This document shows, piece by piece, positions 53,012-64,000 of a stretch of 64,000 nt of DNA. The position numbers and the translations under genes were made by a program. The DNA lies in NCBI RefSeq assembly GCF_000308635.1, contig NZ_BAGD01000061.1, positions 124,001-188,000 on the forward strand, written 5' to 3'. Source of the DNA: Nocardia otitidiscaviarum NBRC 14405. Lineage in GTDB: Bacteria; Actinomycetota; Actinomycetes; Mycobacteriales; Mycobacteriaceae. How positions within the stretch are numbered: position 1 is the stretch's first letter; every line of letters starts with the position of its first letter. The notes below the pieces were generated by a model. The model did no database searches. It was given only the letters and a program-made list of their open reading frames with translations, and was not told where the DNA came from.

Positions 53012-53809
53012 ATGCCTCTGGATTACGACCGCTACACCATGGAGATCATCACCCAGACCGACCACCTCCGCACCGCCATCGAGAACGCAGATCTGACCAC
53101 CTCGGTCCCCACCTGCCCGGAGTGGAATCTCGGCCAGCTCGCCCGCCATGTCGGCGGCGGCCAGTGCTGGGCGGCCGCCGCCGTGCAGCGCCGGGTGCAG
53201 GAGCCGCTGCCGGAGGACGAGTTCCAGTTCCGGGAGCTGTCGGCATTCGTCGACGAGAAGTCCGCCGATATCGATCCGTGGCTGGGCGAGACGTCGGCTC
53301 GGCTGTCCGGCGCGCTGGCCGCGGCGGGCGAGGGGCTGCCGCTGTGGACTCCGGTGCCGGGCGTGCGGTCCAGCGATTTCTATGCGCGTCGGTTCACTCA
53401 TGAGGCACTCGTGCATCGCGCCGACGCCACCCTCGCCGTCGGCGCGGAGTTCGCGGTGGAGCCGGATCTCGCGGCCGACGCCATCGACGAATGGTTGGAG
53501 CTGTGCTCGTTGCCCGATCTGCTCGAGCAGCGCCCGCGAGTCCGGGAACTGTTCGGCCCGGGCCGTACCCTGCACCTGCACGCCACCGATGCGCCGGAGG
53601 AGCTGGAAGCCGAATGGGTGATCGACCTGACCGGTGCGGGCATCACCTGGCGGCGGGCGCACGAGCGCTGCGCGGTGGCGGTGCGGGGGCCGCTGACCGA
53701 GCTGCTGCTCGTCATCTACCGGCGGCGCACGCCGGAATCGGCCGCGATCGAGGTCCTCGGTGACGGTGAGCTGTTCACCGGCTGGCTCGACCGCGTCGCC
53801 TTCGGATGA
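53012..53809 (+). CDS. Mycothiol-dependent maleylpyruvate isomerase-family protein
   Basis: A DinB/MDMPI-fold protein of 265 residues. The N-terminal four-helix bundle has VPTCPEWNLGQLARHVGGG, where the conserved His and later RFTHEALVHRADATLA (Glu/His) form the metal site; the C-terminal MDMPI domain (about 175-262) follows. Members use mycothiol as cofactor or are uncharacterised detoxification enzymes. A -10 TACGGT at 53000-53005 puts the RNA start at the ATG, so the transcript is probably leaderless. Substrate unknown. Confidence 0.88.
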   Translation: MPLDYDRYTMEIITQTDHLRTAIENADLTTSVPTCPEWNLGQLARHVGGGQCWAAAAVQRRVQEPLPEDEFQFRELSAFVDEKSADIDPWLGETSARLSGALAAAGEGLPLWTPVPGVRSSDFYARRFTHEALVHRADATLAVGAEFAVEPDLAADAIDEWLELCSLPDLLEQRPRVRELFGPGRTLHLHATDAPEELEAEWVIDLTGAGITWRRAHERCAVAVRGPLTELLLVIYRRRTPESAAIEVLGDGELFTGWLDRVAFG

Positions 53810-53844
53810 GGGGGCCGCGAGACAACGCGCTACCCTGGACCGAC

Positions 53845-53949
53845 ATGGACCCCAACCTGTTGTCGGTGTACACCGGTCTGGCCGTGGGATTGGTCGTGGA
53901 TACCCTCTACGGCATCGTCAGTGGACTCTCATCCGTCCTACCCCGCTGA
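53845..53949 (+). CDS. Putative 34-residue membrane peptide
   Basis: A short ORF begins MDPNLLSVYTGLAVGLVVD and ends in SSVLPR. It has one long hydrophobic span flanked by Asp residues. The -10-like TACCCT at 53831-53836 lies 8 bases before the ATG, consistent with a leaderless transcript, and its stop is only 2 bases from the GTG start of the next gene, so the two are likely translationally coupled. No family recognised. It could be a small membrane partner or a coupling leader for the metal-receptor-like protein. Confidence 0.45.
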   Translation: MDPNLLSVYTGLAVGLVVDTLYGIVSGLSSVLPR

Positions 53950-53951
53950 GC

Positions 53952-54731
53952 GTGTCCGTGCCCACCGAACTGCTCGATGATCTCGGTGCGCCGGTTCCGC
54001 TGCGGCGGCCGGTGCGGCGCGTGGTGTCGTTGGTCCCCTCCTTGACCGAGGCGATCGCGGTCACCTGCCCGAATCTGCTGGTGGGCGCTACCGATTGGTG
54101 TACGCATCCGCCCGATCTGCCGGTCGAGCGTGTCCGGGGCACCAAGAACCCGAACGTGCGTCGAATCGGTGTGATCGCACCGGATGTGGTGGTGTGCAAT
54201 CAGGAGGAGAACCGGCGCATCGACGTCGAGCGTTTGCGGGGTATGGGAATCGCGGTGTGGGTGACCAGGATTCGGACGCTGGAGGAGGCATTCTCGTCCC
54301 TGGAACGGCTTTTCGGACTGCTGCTCGACGCCGGAAATCCGGAATGGCTCGTGCGCGCACGCGCGCAATGGTCGACGCCGCCACCGGAAACGCTGCGCGA
54401 CGCGGTGATTCCGGTGTGGCGTGATCCCTGGATGGTCGTCGGGCGCGACACCTTCACCGGCGATATCGCTCGGCGGCTGGGGCTGCGACTCGTGCACGCG
54501 GATCGGCCGGAGCGCTATCCCACCCTGTCGGAGCGGGAACTCACCGCCGGTGTCGAACTCGCCGTACTTCCCGACGAGCCGTACGTGTTCACCGAAACCG
54601 ATGGGCCGGAGGCATTTCCGGGTATCCCGGTGGCCCTGGTGGAGGGGCGCGCCCTCACCTGGTACGGCCCCTCGCTCGCCACCGCGCGGCAGCGGCTCGA
54701 CGCGCGGTTGGCGCAGGCGTTTCGGGTCTGA
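53952..54731 (+). CDS. BtuF-like helical-backbone metal receptor without signal peptide
   Basis: A protein of 259 residues resembling the periplasmic binding proteins for cobalamin and iron chelates. It opens RRVVSLVPSLTEAI, has GATDWCTHPPD and the VWVTRIRTLEEAFSSLERL backbone-helix region, and ends with DEPYVFTETDGPEAFPG and the ALTWYGPSLATA motif. There is no signal peptide or lipobox, so unlike BtuF it seems to stay in the cytosol, and no ABC transporter genes are adjacent. GTG at 53952 is chosen because it follows the small ORF stop; GTG at 53958 is also possible. Confidence 0.78.
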   Translation: MSVPTELLDDLGAPVPLRRPVRRVVSLVPSLTEAIAVTCPNLLVGATDWCTHPPDLPVERVRGTKNPNVRRIGVIAPDVVVCNQEENRRIDVERLRGMGIAVWVTRIRTLEEAFSSLERLFGLLLDAGNPEWLVRARAQWSTPPPETLRDAVIPVWRDPWMVVGRDTFTGDIARRLGLRLVHADRPERYPTLSERELTAGVELAVLPDEPYVFTETDGPEAFPGIPVALVEGRALTWYGPSLATARQRLDARLAQAFRV

Positions 54732-55640
54732 TCAGGCGCCGATGGCACGGGCCAGATGCGGCCAGGAGTCGTGCAGGTCCGTTTGGAACTGGCCCCAGGT
54801 GTGCGATCCGGCGGAGCGGTCGACGTGGATCGGTGTCATACCCTGCCGTGACAGGTGCGCGGCGAACGCGGCGGTGCACGAACTGGCGATGGCTTCGACG
54901 ACGGGGGAGGGCAGGCCGTTGCGGTCGATGACACCGGGCACGCCGGACGCGGCCGACAGGTAGACCATCTTACCGCGCAATCGCTCCGCGTGCAGATACG
55001 GATCATGCGCACGCCACACCTCGCCGCCGGGCACACCCCACATATTCGCCGGATTGCCGCCGCCGCGCAGCACCACCGCACCGGCCATCGCCACCCCGGC
55101 GGCGTCGGAGGTCCACGGGCACCCGCTGTAGGAGGCGACCGCGCTGTACCGGTCACCCGCCTGGATAGCCAGGTCGATCGCCGAACCCGCGCTCATGGAC
55201 ACCCCGGCGATGGCATTGCGGCCACTCGTCGCGAACCGGGCGTCGACCGCGGCCGGCAACTCACCGGTGAGATACGTCTGCCACTTGTTGCGCCCCGCGA
55301 TAGGGTCGTCGGCGATCCAATCGGTGTACAGGGTGAACGCGCCCCCGATCGGCATCACCACATTCACGTTCTTGTCGGCGAAGAACTCCCTGACATCGGT
55401 GTCGTCCCACCAGGAGATCCCGTCCTGACCGCCACCCGCGCCGGTGAGCAGGTACAGCGTCGGCGCACCGGCGTGCGCGGCGGGAATCACCCGATTGGAG
55501 ACGACGCGGTCCATGGCGGGGGAGTACACGTCCAGCACCGTGGTCTCGGCCAGCTCCGGAGCCGCCGCGGCGGGCCGGACGGCGACCACGGTCGCGGCGA
55601 CCGCACACACCAGCAGCAACCAGATTCTCGAAGCACTCAC
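54732..55640 (-). CDS. Secreted antigen 85/mycolyltransferase-like esterase
   Basis: An exported alpha/beta hydrolase of 302 residues. The first 27 residues are a signal peptide ending in a RPAAAA cleavage region. The fold matches antigen 85: YLLTGAGGGQDGISWW, nucleophile Ser148 in GVSMSAG, and His near 283 in AGSHTWGQF. In mycolic-acid bacteria such proteins transfer mycolates to trehalose or arabinogalactan outside the cell; some are plain esterases. Ser-Asp/Glu-His is complete as far as seen. GTG start at 55640 with GGAAGA upstream. Its stop abuts that of the convergent neighbour. Confidence 0.88.
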   Translation of the reverse strand: MSASRIWLLLVCAVAATVVAVRPAAAAPELAETTVLDVYSPAMDRVVSNRVIPAAHAGAPTLYLLTGAGGGQDGISWWDDTDVREFFADKNVNVVMPIGGAFTLYTDWIADDPIAGRNKWQTYLTGELPAAVDARFATSGRNAIAGVSMSAGSAIDLAIQAGDRYSAVASYSGCPWTSDAAGVAMAGAVVLRGGGNPANMWGVPGGEVWRAHDPYLHAERLRGKMVYLSAASGVPGVIDRNGLPSPVVEAIASSCTAAFAAHLSRQGMTPIHVDRSAGSHTWGQFQTDLHDSWPHLARAIGA

Positions 55641-55797
55641 TCTTCCGTTGTACCAACCGCCGCAATGGAATTCCCGGGGTTTATGGTGCCTGCGGTCGCG
55701 GTGCTTGGTGCCGTGTTGGAGGTGTTGCGGGCGACGGCGGCGTGGAGGACCGGAGCTGCCGGGTGCTGTGGTTCGGGACCCCGGTTATGAATGGGCT

Positions 55798-55815
55798 TGC
55801 ATCGTCATGCATAAT
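55798..55815 (+). promoter_or_regulatory. ARG box and promoter of argG
   Basis: TGCATCGTCATGCA (55798-55811) overlaps the -10 CATAAT (55810-55815), the same design as before argC; the flanks GCTTGCA and ATAATCAT are shared. The leader to argG is about 95 bases. Confidence 0.72.
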
Positions 55816-55915
55816 CATTTGCAGGACGACGGAGCGGGCCGCGGCGCAGGGAGCCGGAGGCGGACGCGGCCGGTCGGCACAGACTCATACGCACTAATCG
55901 AGGAGCACACGGACT

Positions 55916-57118
<1,203 letters not shown>

Positions 57119-57154
57119 CCTCGAACCCGGGGATCACCCCGGAAGGAGGCCGCC

Positions 57155-59504
<2,350 letters not shown>

Positions 59505-59636
59505 CGCCCGGCCCCGCGCGACCGACCGGCGGTGCCGGGCGGTGCCTGCGCGCCACTCTCTCCCGCGACGCGGCTGGCGGAGGTGGCCGGTTCGCTGGCT
59601 GGGGTGCGCCGTCGCGGGCGGGATACGCTCCCGGGC

Positions 59637-59960
59637 ATGACTCTGCTGTTTCTGGCGCTGGCCATCGCCTCCGAGGTGACCGCGACGGTGTCGCTGAAGT
59701 TGTCGGAGGGATTCACCAAGCCCGTGCCGTCGACCATCGTGGTCATCGGCTACGGGGCGGCGTTCTACTGCCTGTCGCAGGCGTTGAAGCGCGGAATGCC
59801 GGTCGGGGTGGCGTACGGCATCTGGGCGGCGGTGGGTGTGGTGGCGGTGGCGGTGATCGGGGCGCTGTTCCTGAACGAGAAGCTCACCCTGGTACAGGTC
59901 GGCGGCATCGGGCTGGTGATCGCGGGCGTGCTGGCGCTGGAACTCGGCGGCGCGCACTGA
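59637..59960 (+). CDS. Small multidrug resistance (SMR/EmrE-type) efflux protein
   Basis: A four-helix transporter of 107 residues. The essential charged residue is Glu13 in LALAIASEVTATVSLK; the WAAVGVVAV segment holds the conserved Trp and the GIGLVIAGVLAL helix closes the protein. SMR pumps work as dimers and export lipophilic cations or guanidinium-type compounds with proton exchange; with a single gene a homodimer is expected. TACGCT at 59624-59629 ends 7 bases before the ATG, so the message is probably leaderless. Confidence 0.9.
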   Translation: MTLLFLALAIASEVTATVSLKLSEGFTKPVPSTIVVIGYGAAFYCLSQALKRGMPVGVAYGIWAAVGVVAVAVIGALFLNEKLTLVQVGGIGLVIAGVLALELGGAH

Positions 59961-60081
59961 CGGCCGAGACGCATTGGCATACAGCTGTTCCGGACACACC
60001 CGGCGGTCATCCGGCGACGTCGACGGCCATGTGATGATCCACCGCCGGACATGTGCTGACCCGGCGGCGTGGCGGAAGTGG

Positions 60082-61311
60082 TCAGTCCTGTACGCGCACC
60101 GCGTATCCCGCGTCGGCCAGCGCCTGTAGTACGTCGTCCCGGTGCGCCGCGCCGCGCGTCTCGAGTGTCAGCGCCACCTCCACCTCGTCGACCGCGAGCC
60201 AGGACCCGGTGCGGGAGTGCACCACATCCAGCACGCTGGCCCCGGTGCGTCCGACCGCCCCCAGCAGGGCGCCGAGGCTGCCGGGGCGGTCCGAGATCGT
60301 CACGCGCAGCGCGAGGTAGCGGCCCGCGGCGCTGAGACCGTGCCCGACCACGCGGGTGAGCAGCAGCGGGTCGACATTGCCGCCCGACAGCACCGCGCAG
60401 ACCGGCCCGCGTAGCTCGAGCTCCTCGGGCAGACAGGTCATCAGCGCCGCCACCGCCGCGGCACCGGCCGGTTCCACCAGCAGCTTGGCCCGTTCCAGGC
60501 AGAGCAGGAGGGCACGCGACAGCGCGTCCTCGTCCACCGTGAGAATGGTCGTCCCGTGTTCGGCCACATGGGCGAACGGCACCGCCCCGGGCAGACCCAC
60601 GGCGATTCCGTCGGCCATCGTGGTCATGCGATCCAGCGGCACCGGTCGGCCCACCGCGAGCGAGCCCGGCCAGGCGGCGGCTTCGGCCGCCTGCACCCCG
60701 ATCACCCGGACCTGCGGGGCGAGATGGCGCAGCGCCACCGCGATCCCCGCCAGCAGCCCGCCGCCGCCGGTCGGCACCACCACCGTGCCCACGTCCGGCA
60801 TCTGGTCCAGGATCTCCAGCGCCACGGTCGCCTGCCCGGCCACGATATCGGGATGGTCGAACGGGTGGATCAGGGTAGCTCCGGTCTGCGCCGCGAAATC
60901 CAGTGCGGCGGTGAGAGCTTCGTCGATGGTCTCGCCGACCTGGTGCACGGTCGCCCCGTAGGCCCGGGTGGCCACCAGCTTCGGCAGCGACGCGCCGACC
61001 GGCATGAAGACGGTGGATTCGATACCCAGTGAGGTGGCCGCCCACGCCACACCCTGGGCGTGATTGCCCGCGCTCGCGGCCACCACGCCGCGCGCCCGCT
61101 CGTCCGCCGGCAGATTCGCGATGCGGTTGTAGGCCCCGCGCGGTTTGAACGACCCGGTGCGTTGCAGATTCTCGCATTTCAGCCGCACCTCCACGCCGGT
61201 GCGCTCCGACAGCACCCGCGACGCCACCAGCGGCGTCCGGCGCACCACGGGGGCGAGGAGTTTCGCCGCGTCCTCGATACGTTCCACGCTGACCAGATCC
61301 ATGGCCGCCAT
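60082..61311 (-). CDS. ilvA: Threonine ammonia-lyase with ACT domain
   Basis: A PLP fold-type II enzyme of 409 residues converting threonine to 2-oxobutyrate and ammonia. The Schiff-base Lys is in GSFKPRGA, SAGNHAQGVAWAA contacts substrate and PTGGGGLLAGIA binds PLP phosphate. A C-terminal ACT domain (about 325-405; RVTISDRPGSLGALLGAVG) suggests control by a ligand. The single ACT domain and length fit the shorter catabolic-like TdcB/IlvA class. ATG at 61311; an internal ATG at 61302 is possible. It is divergent from nsrR. Confidence 0.9.
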   Translation of the reverse strand: MAAMDLVSVERIEDAAKLLAPVVRRTPLVASRVLSERTGVEVRLKCENLQRTGSFKPRGAYNRIANLPADERARGVVAASAGNHAQGVAWAATSLGIESTVFMPVGASLPKLVATRAYGATVHQVGETIDEALTAALDFAAQTGATLIHPFDHPDIVAGQATVALEILDQMPDVGTVVVPTGGGGLLAGIAVALRHLAPQVRVIGVQAAEAAAWPGSLAVGRPVPLDRMTTMADGIAVGLPGAVPFAHVAEHGTTILTVDEDALSRALLLCLERAKLLVEPAGAAAVAALMTCLPEELELRGPVCAVLSGGNVDPLLLTRVVGHGLSAAGRYLALRVTISDRPGSLGALLGAVGRTGASVLDVVHSRTGSWLAVDEVEVALTLETRGAAHRDDVLQALADAGYAVRVQD

Positions 61312-61447
61312 GCTGCCAGCCGGGTGTGGCGTGCGTCGCGCCGGGCACCGATATCCGCCCCGGCCGCCACGGGTTGGCCACATGGTAGCCATACCAAGGC
61401 CGCGGTGCGCGGAATAGAGTAATTGGTCCTTGTGACCGAACCGACAA

Positions 61448-61519
61448 AATATGCGCGGCACAGCGTATTAAAGGGCACACGCGCTGAATGCGCTTTCTAC
61501 TGTCCGAATTACGTACGGT
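61448..61519 (+). promoter_or_regulatory. nsrR promoter with candidate autoregulatory site
   Basis: AATATGC-N8-GCGTATT (61448-61469) is a 7-bp inverted repeat with one mismatch, reminiscent of the AT-rich NsrR palindromes. TACGGT (61514-61519) is a -10 that ends 6 bases before the nsrR ATG, implying a leaderless message. Confidence 0.4.
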
Positions 61520-61525
61520 ATAGCC

Positions 61526-61975
61526 ATGCAGCTTTCCCGGTTCACCGATCTCGGACTCCGGGCGATGATGCGCCTCGCGGTCAGCAGCGAAGCCGATACC
61601 CGTGTGACAGCGAAACTGGTTGCGAGACAGGTCAATGCCTCGGAGCACTATGTCGCCAAGGCCGTCTCGCGGCTTGCCGAACTCGGCTTCGTCGCCTCCC
61701 ATCGCGGGCGCTCCGGCGGTATTTTCCTCACCGATGAAGGACGCGCCGCGACCGTGGGCGCGATAGTCCGCGGTCTCGAGGGAGATGCCGAAGTCGTCGA
61801 ATGCCTCGGCGAGCATCCGTGTCCATTGGCGAGTAATTGCCGTTTGCGACATGTTCTCCGGAATGCGCAGGAGGCGTTCTATCGGGAGCTCGACCATTAC
61901 ACGCTCGCCGATCTGGTGACCGCCCGGACCGTCGAACTGCTGCATCTGTCGGCCACTCCGGCAGTCGACCGCTAG
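61526..61975 (+). CDS. nsrR: Rrf2-family nitric-oxide-sensing repressor
   Basis: An Fe-S winged-helix regulator of 149 residues. Cys93, Cys99 and Cys105 (ECLGEHPCPLASNCRL) and Asp8 occupy the same positions as the cluster ligands known for Streptomyces NsrR. The N-terminal HTH includes TAKLVARQVNASEHYVAKAVSRLAELG-type features. NO destroys the 4Fe-4S cluster and releases the repressor. The flavohemoglobin gene follows 14 bases downstream, the classical NsrR target, so the pair forms an NO-response operon with feedback. Confidence 0.93.
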   Translation: MQLSRFTDLGLRAMMRLAVSSEADTRVTAKLVARQVNASEHYVAKAVSRLAELGFVASHRGRSGGIFLTDEGRAATVGAIVRGLEGDAEVVECLGEHPCPLASNCRLRHVLRNAQEAFYRELDHYTLADLVTARTVELLHLSATPAVDR

Positions 61976-61989
61976 CACGAGGAGACAGC

Positions 61990-63213
61990 ATGACGACCGC
62001 AATGGATCCGGCCCTGGACGTCGTTCCGGAACTGGAACCCGAACACGCGGCGATGATCCGGGCGACCCTGCCGCTGGTGGGCGCCCGGATCGACGAGATC
62101 ACCCCACTCTTCTACCGCAAGATGTTCACCGCCCACCCGGAGCTCATTCGCGACCGCTTCAACCGGGGCAATCAGGCGCAGGGCGCGCAGCAGCGCGCAC
62201 TCGCCGCCTCCATCGCCACCTATGCCACCCATCTGGTGAATCCGGACCTGCCGCATCCGCGCGAACTGCTCTCCCGCATCGGGCACAAGCATGCCTCGCT
62301 CGGGGTCACCGCCGACGAGTACGCGATCGTGCACGAGCATCTGTTCGCCGCCATCGTCGAGGTGCTGGGCGCGGAGGCGGTGACCGCCGAGGTGGCCGCC
62401 GCCTGGGATCGCGTGTACTGGCTCATGGCCACCACCCTCATCGACTTCGAGCAGGGGCTCTACCGGGCCGCCGGGGTGGCGGCGGGCGATGTCTTCCGCT
62501 GGACCCGCGTGGTCGACCGCGTCGAGGATGCCTCGGGCGTGGTCACCTTCGTCGTCGAAGCCGAGGATCCGACCCGGCCGCTGCCCGATTTCCGTCCCGG
62601 GCAATATATTTCGGTCGGTGCGCTGCTTCCCGACGGTGCCCGGCAGTTGCGTCAGTACAGCCTGGTCAACGCGCCCGGCACGGGCAGGCTGGCGTTCACC
62701 GTGCGCCGGGTGGCGGCCGAGCGGGGCACACCGGAGGGGGAGGTGTCGTCGTGGCTGCACCGCCATGCCGCGGCGGGCACCCGCCTGGAGGTCACGCTGC
62801 CGTTCGGCGACCTCACCCTCGACACCGCGGCCACCACGCCGGTGGTGCTCATCTCCGCCGGGGTCGGCGTGACACCCATGGTCGGCATGCTGGAGTATCT
62901 GGCCGCCACGAGGTCCACCCGGCGCACCGTGGTGCTGCACTGCGATCGCTCGGCCGCCACGCATCCGCTGCGCGACCGCGTCCGGGCGCTCACCGCCGAC
63001 CTGCGCGACGCCGACTACCGCACCTGGTACCAGGCCGAGGGGCAGACCTTCGACCTCGCCGAGGTGGCACTGCCCGCCGACGCCGACTACTACCTCTGCG
63101 GCGGCACCGGATTCCTGCAAGCGGTGCGTGCACAGCTGCTGGCGGCCGGAATCCCGGCCGGGCGCGTGCATTTCGAACTGTTCGCCCCCAATGACTGGCT
63201 GCTGGACGCATAG
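61990..63213 (+). CDS. hmp: Flavohemoglobin, nitric oxide dioxygenase
   Basis: A protein of 407 residues that oxidises NO to nitrate with O2 and NAD(P)H. The globin domain (1-145) has Tyr42 at B10 and proximal His101 (HKHASLG); the FAD domain has RQYSLVNAP; the NAD domain has GVGVTPMVGMLEYL and CGGTGFLQAV, and the terminal FELFAP is typical. All three domains are complete. ATG at 61990 follows GAGGAGAC. It is controlled with nsrR in one operon. Confidence 0.96.
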   Translation: MTTAMDPALDVVPELEPEHAAMIRATLPLVGARIDEITPLFYRKMFTAHPELIRDRFNRGNQAQGAQQRALAASIATYATHLVNPDLPHPRELLSRIGHKHASLGVTADEYAIVHEHLFAAIVEVLGAEAVTAEVAAAWDRVYWLMATTLIDFEQGLYRAAGVAAGDVFRWTRVVDRVEDASGVVTFVVEAEDPTRPLPDFRPGQYISVGALLPDGARQLRQYSLVNAPGTGRLAFTVRRVAAERGTPEGEVSSWLHRHAAAGTRLEVTLPFGDLTLDTAATTPVVLISAGVGVTPMVGMLEYLAATRSTRRTVVLHCDRSAATHPLRDRVRALTADLRDADYRTWYQAEGQTFDLAEVALPADADYYLCGGTGFLQAVRAQLLAAGIPAGRVHFELFAPNDWLLDA

Positions 63214-63285
63214 TCGGGCGATCATCGCGAGTTCGGAAACGACGATCCGACGGTGCATCCACCGCATGGTTACTGACCTGCGTTA

Positions 63286-63864
63286 ATGTCCGCAACCGTG
63301 TGGAAATCCGGGATGATTCTCGCGATGCTGCCGTGCGCGCTCGCCATCGCGGCCCCCGCGGCGGCGGTGCCGCCCCTGACTGGTGTGGCGGTGCCGCCTG
63401 CGGCTGTGGTGCCGCCTCCGGCCGCGCCGCCGGTGGTGGGTGGCTGCGCCGAGGGCGACTTCCGCTGGACCGCCGTACACGGCGGCATCGACATGACGCC
63501 CAAGCCGATGACCTTCACCTCGGTCGGATCGCTGCGGGACTGCGTCGGGTGGCCCGGTATCACCGGCGGCACCTTCACCGGCGTGCACGAGGCGTGGTCG
63601 GACTGCATGCATCCCGCGGACGGTCCGATCACCGTGCACATCACCTGGTCCAACGGTGCGGTGAGCACCGTGTGGGGATGGTGGCCGGTGACCATGGCCC
63701 AGCCCAGCGTGGGTGAGCTGGAGATCGTCGCCGGTCCGGGTGCGGGCGGGCGGGTCCGGATCACGGCGGGCTACGAGATGATGACACCGGAGATGGTCAT
63801 GGGCTGCCTGGGCCCCGGCGTGCGGACCGGCGTCGGCTGGGTGCGGGCCGCCATGCTCGGTTGA
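63286..63864 (+). CDS. Secreted hypothetical protein
   Basis: A probable exported protein of 192 residues. A signal peptide (about 1-27, WKSGMILAMLPCALAIAAPAAA) is followed by a Pro/Val-rich linker with repeated VPP units (about 28-50) and a beta-rich mature domain with four cysteines likely to form disulfides. FRWTAVHGGIDMTPKP and HITWSNGAVSTVWGWW are the most distinctive parts. I do not recognise the family; it looks like the many small secreted proteins specific to nocardiae. The ATG lacks a strong ribosome site. Confidence 0.72.
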   Translation: MSATVWKSGMILAMLPCALAIAAPAAAVPPLTGVAVPPAAVVPPPAAPPVVGGCAEGDFRWTAVHGGIDMTPKPMTFTSVGSLRDCVGWPGITGGTFTGVHEAWSDCMHPADGPITVHITWSNGAVSTVWGWWPVTMAQPSVGELEIVAGPGAGGRVRITAGYEMMTPEMVMGCLGPGVRTGVGWVRAAMLG

Positions 63865-63927
63865 CGCTTTTCCTGTTCGTGACATGGACGACCGAGAAAA
63901 CCAACATGCGCCGCCTAGCGTGGCGCC

Positions 63928-64000
63928 ATGCCCGCACGACGACACACCGCCCTGCTGGCCACGCTGGTGGCCGGTGCACCGGGCCGCCCCCGCATCATCC
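63928..64000 (+). CDS. Start of a possible secreted protein (truncated by window end)
   Basis: ATG at 63928 opens MPARRHTALLATLVAGAPGR and is still open at the window end. TAGCGT at 63916-63921 ends 6 bases before it, a leaderless arrangement. The basic start followed by a hydrophobic segment looks like a signal peptide. Only 24 codons are visible. Confidence 0.4.
   Translation, partial: MPARRHTALLATLVAGAPGRPRII

Noticed and set aside
63283..63945. Minus-strand open frame opposite the secreted hypothetical gene
   Set aside because: His/Gly/Arg-rich shadow; the plus-strand gene has a signal peptide and sensible codon positions.

Overview
The window is about 64 kb of high-GC actinobacterial chromosome. 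Several features point to a mycolic-acid-bearing actinomycete, most likely Nocardia or a close relative. These are a PafBC-type uvrA promoter, a DosR-type box in front of a RafH-like ribosome hibernation factor, a DevS/DosS-like kinase, LprG-like and antigen-85-like exported proteins, mycothiol- and F420-type enzymes, and the order uvrA - infC/rpmI/rplT - rRNA methyltransferase - pheST - argCJBDFR/GH, known from Mycobacterium. I saw no tRNA, rRNA, CRISPR array, transposon or prophage. Genus assignment is inference; the gene calls rest on motifs visible in the translations.

Layout. 1-9.4 kb: a stress/dormancy block with the end of a DoxX-like gene, a tiny transcription unit, a universal stress protein, a HelD-like RNA polymerase helicase, an ABM monooxygenase, a PAS-GGDEF cyclase, a lone ketosynthase, DevS and RafH. 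9.5-16.1 kb: uvrA, a DUF6585-like membrane protein, and an SDR/MmyB regulator pair. 16.2-21.0 kb: a minus-strand cluster of cytochrome b5-desaturase, Pks18-like type III PKS and ABC exporter, extending the Rv1371-Rv1372 pairing of M. tuberculosis. 21.3-25.7 kb: an LprG-type lipoprotein, a hydrolase remnant, a DUF1844 protein, then infC-rpmI-rplT and tsnR; infC has an AUC start and a leader attenuator. 25.8-30.6 kb: TetR/MFS and HxlR/nitroreductase/DoxX loci with visible operators, and a ferritin-like/lipid-droplet-type protein. 30.8-34.4 kb: pheST. 34.4-43.1 kb: a small basic membrane peptide, an alpha/beta hydrolase, and a divergent seven-gene catabolic locus. 43.1-47.1 kb: small conserved proteins, an F420-type enzyme and a phosphodiesterase. 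47.1-59.5 kb: the arginine regulon, argCJBDFR and argG/argH, with two ARG boxes and unrelated genes in between. 59.6-64 kb: SMR pump, threonine dehydratase, NsrR-flavohemoglobin and secreted proteins.

The most notable system lies at 35.7-43.1 kb. A RidA deaminase, IclR regulator and KDG kinase diverge across a near-perfect palindrome from a D-serine-dehydratase-like PLP enzyme, a D-aminoacylase-family deacetylase, KDPG aldolase and a GntP permease. Together these could take N-acetyl-D-glucosaminate (the aldonic acid of oxidised chitin) to pyruvate and glyceraldehyde-3-phosphate. This is inference from gene content. Other notable signals are the DosR box before rafH, the PafBC promoter before uvrA, the infC leader, a 122-residue Gly/Pro/His insert inside an ABC ATPase domain, and several very small ORFs with strong translation signals. 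Leaderless starts (a -10 hexamer 6-8 bases before the start codon) recur through the window.
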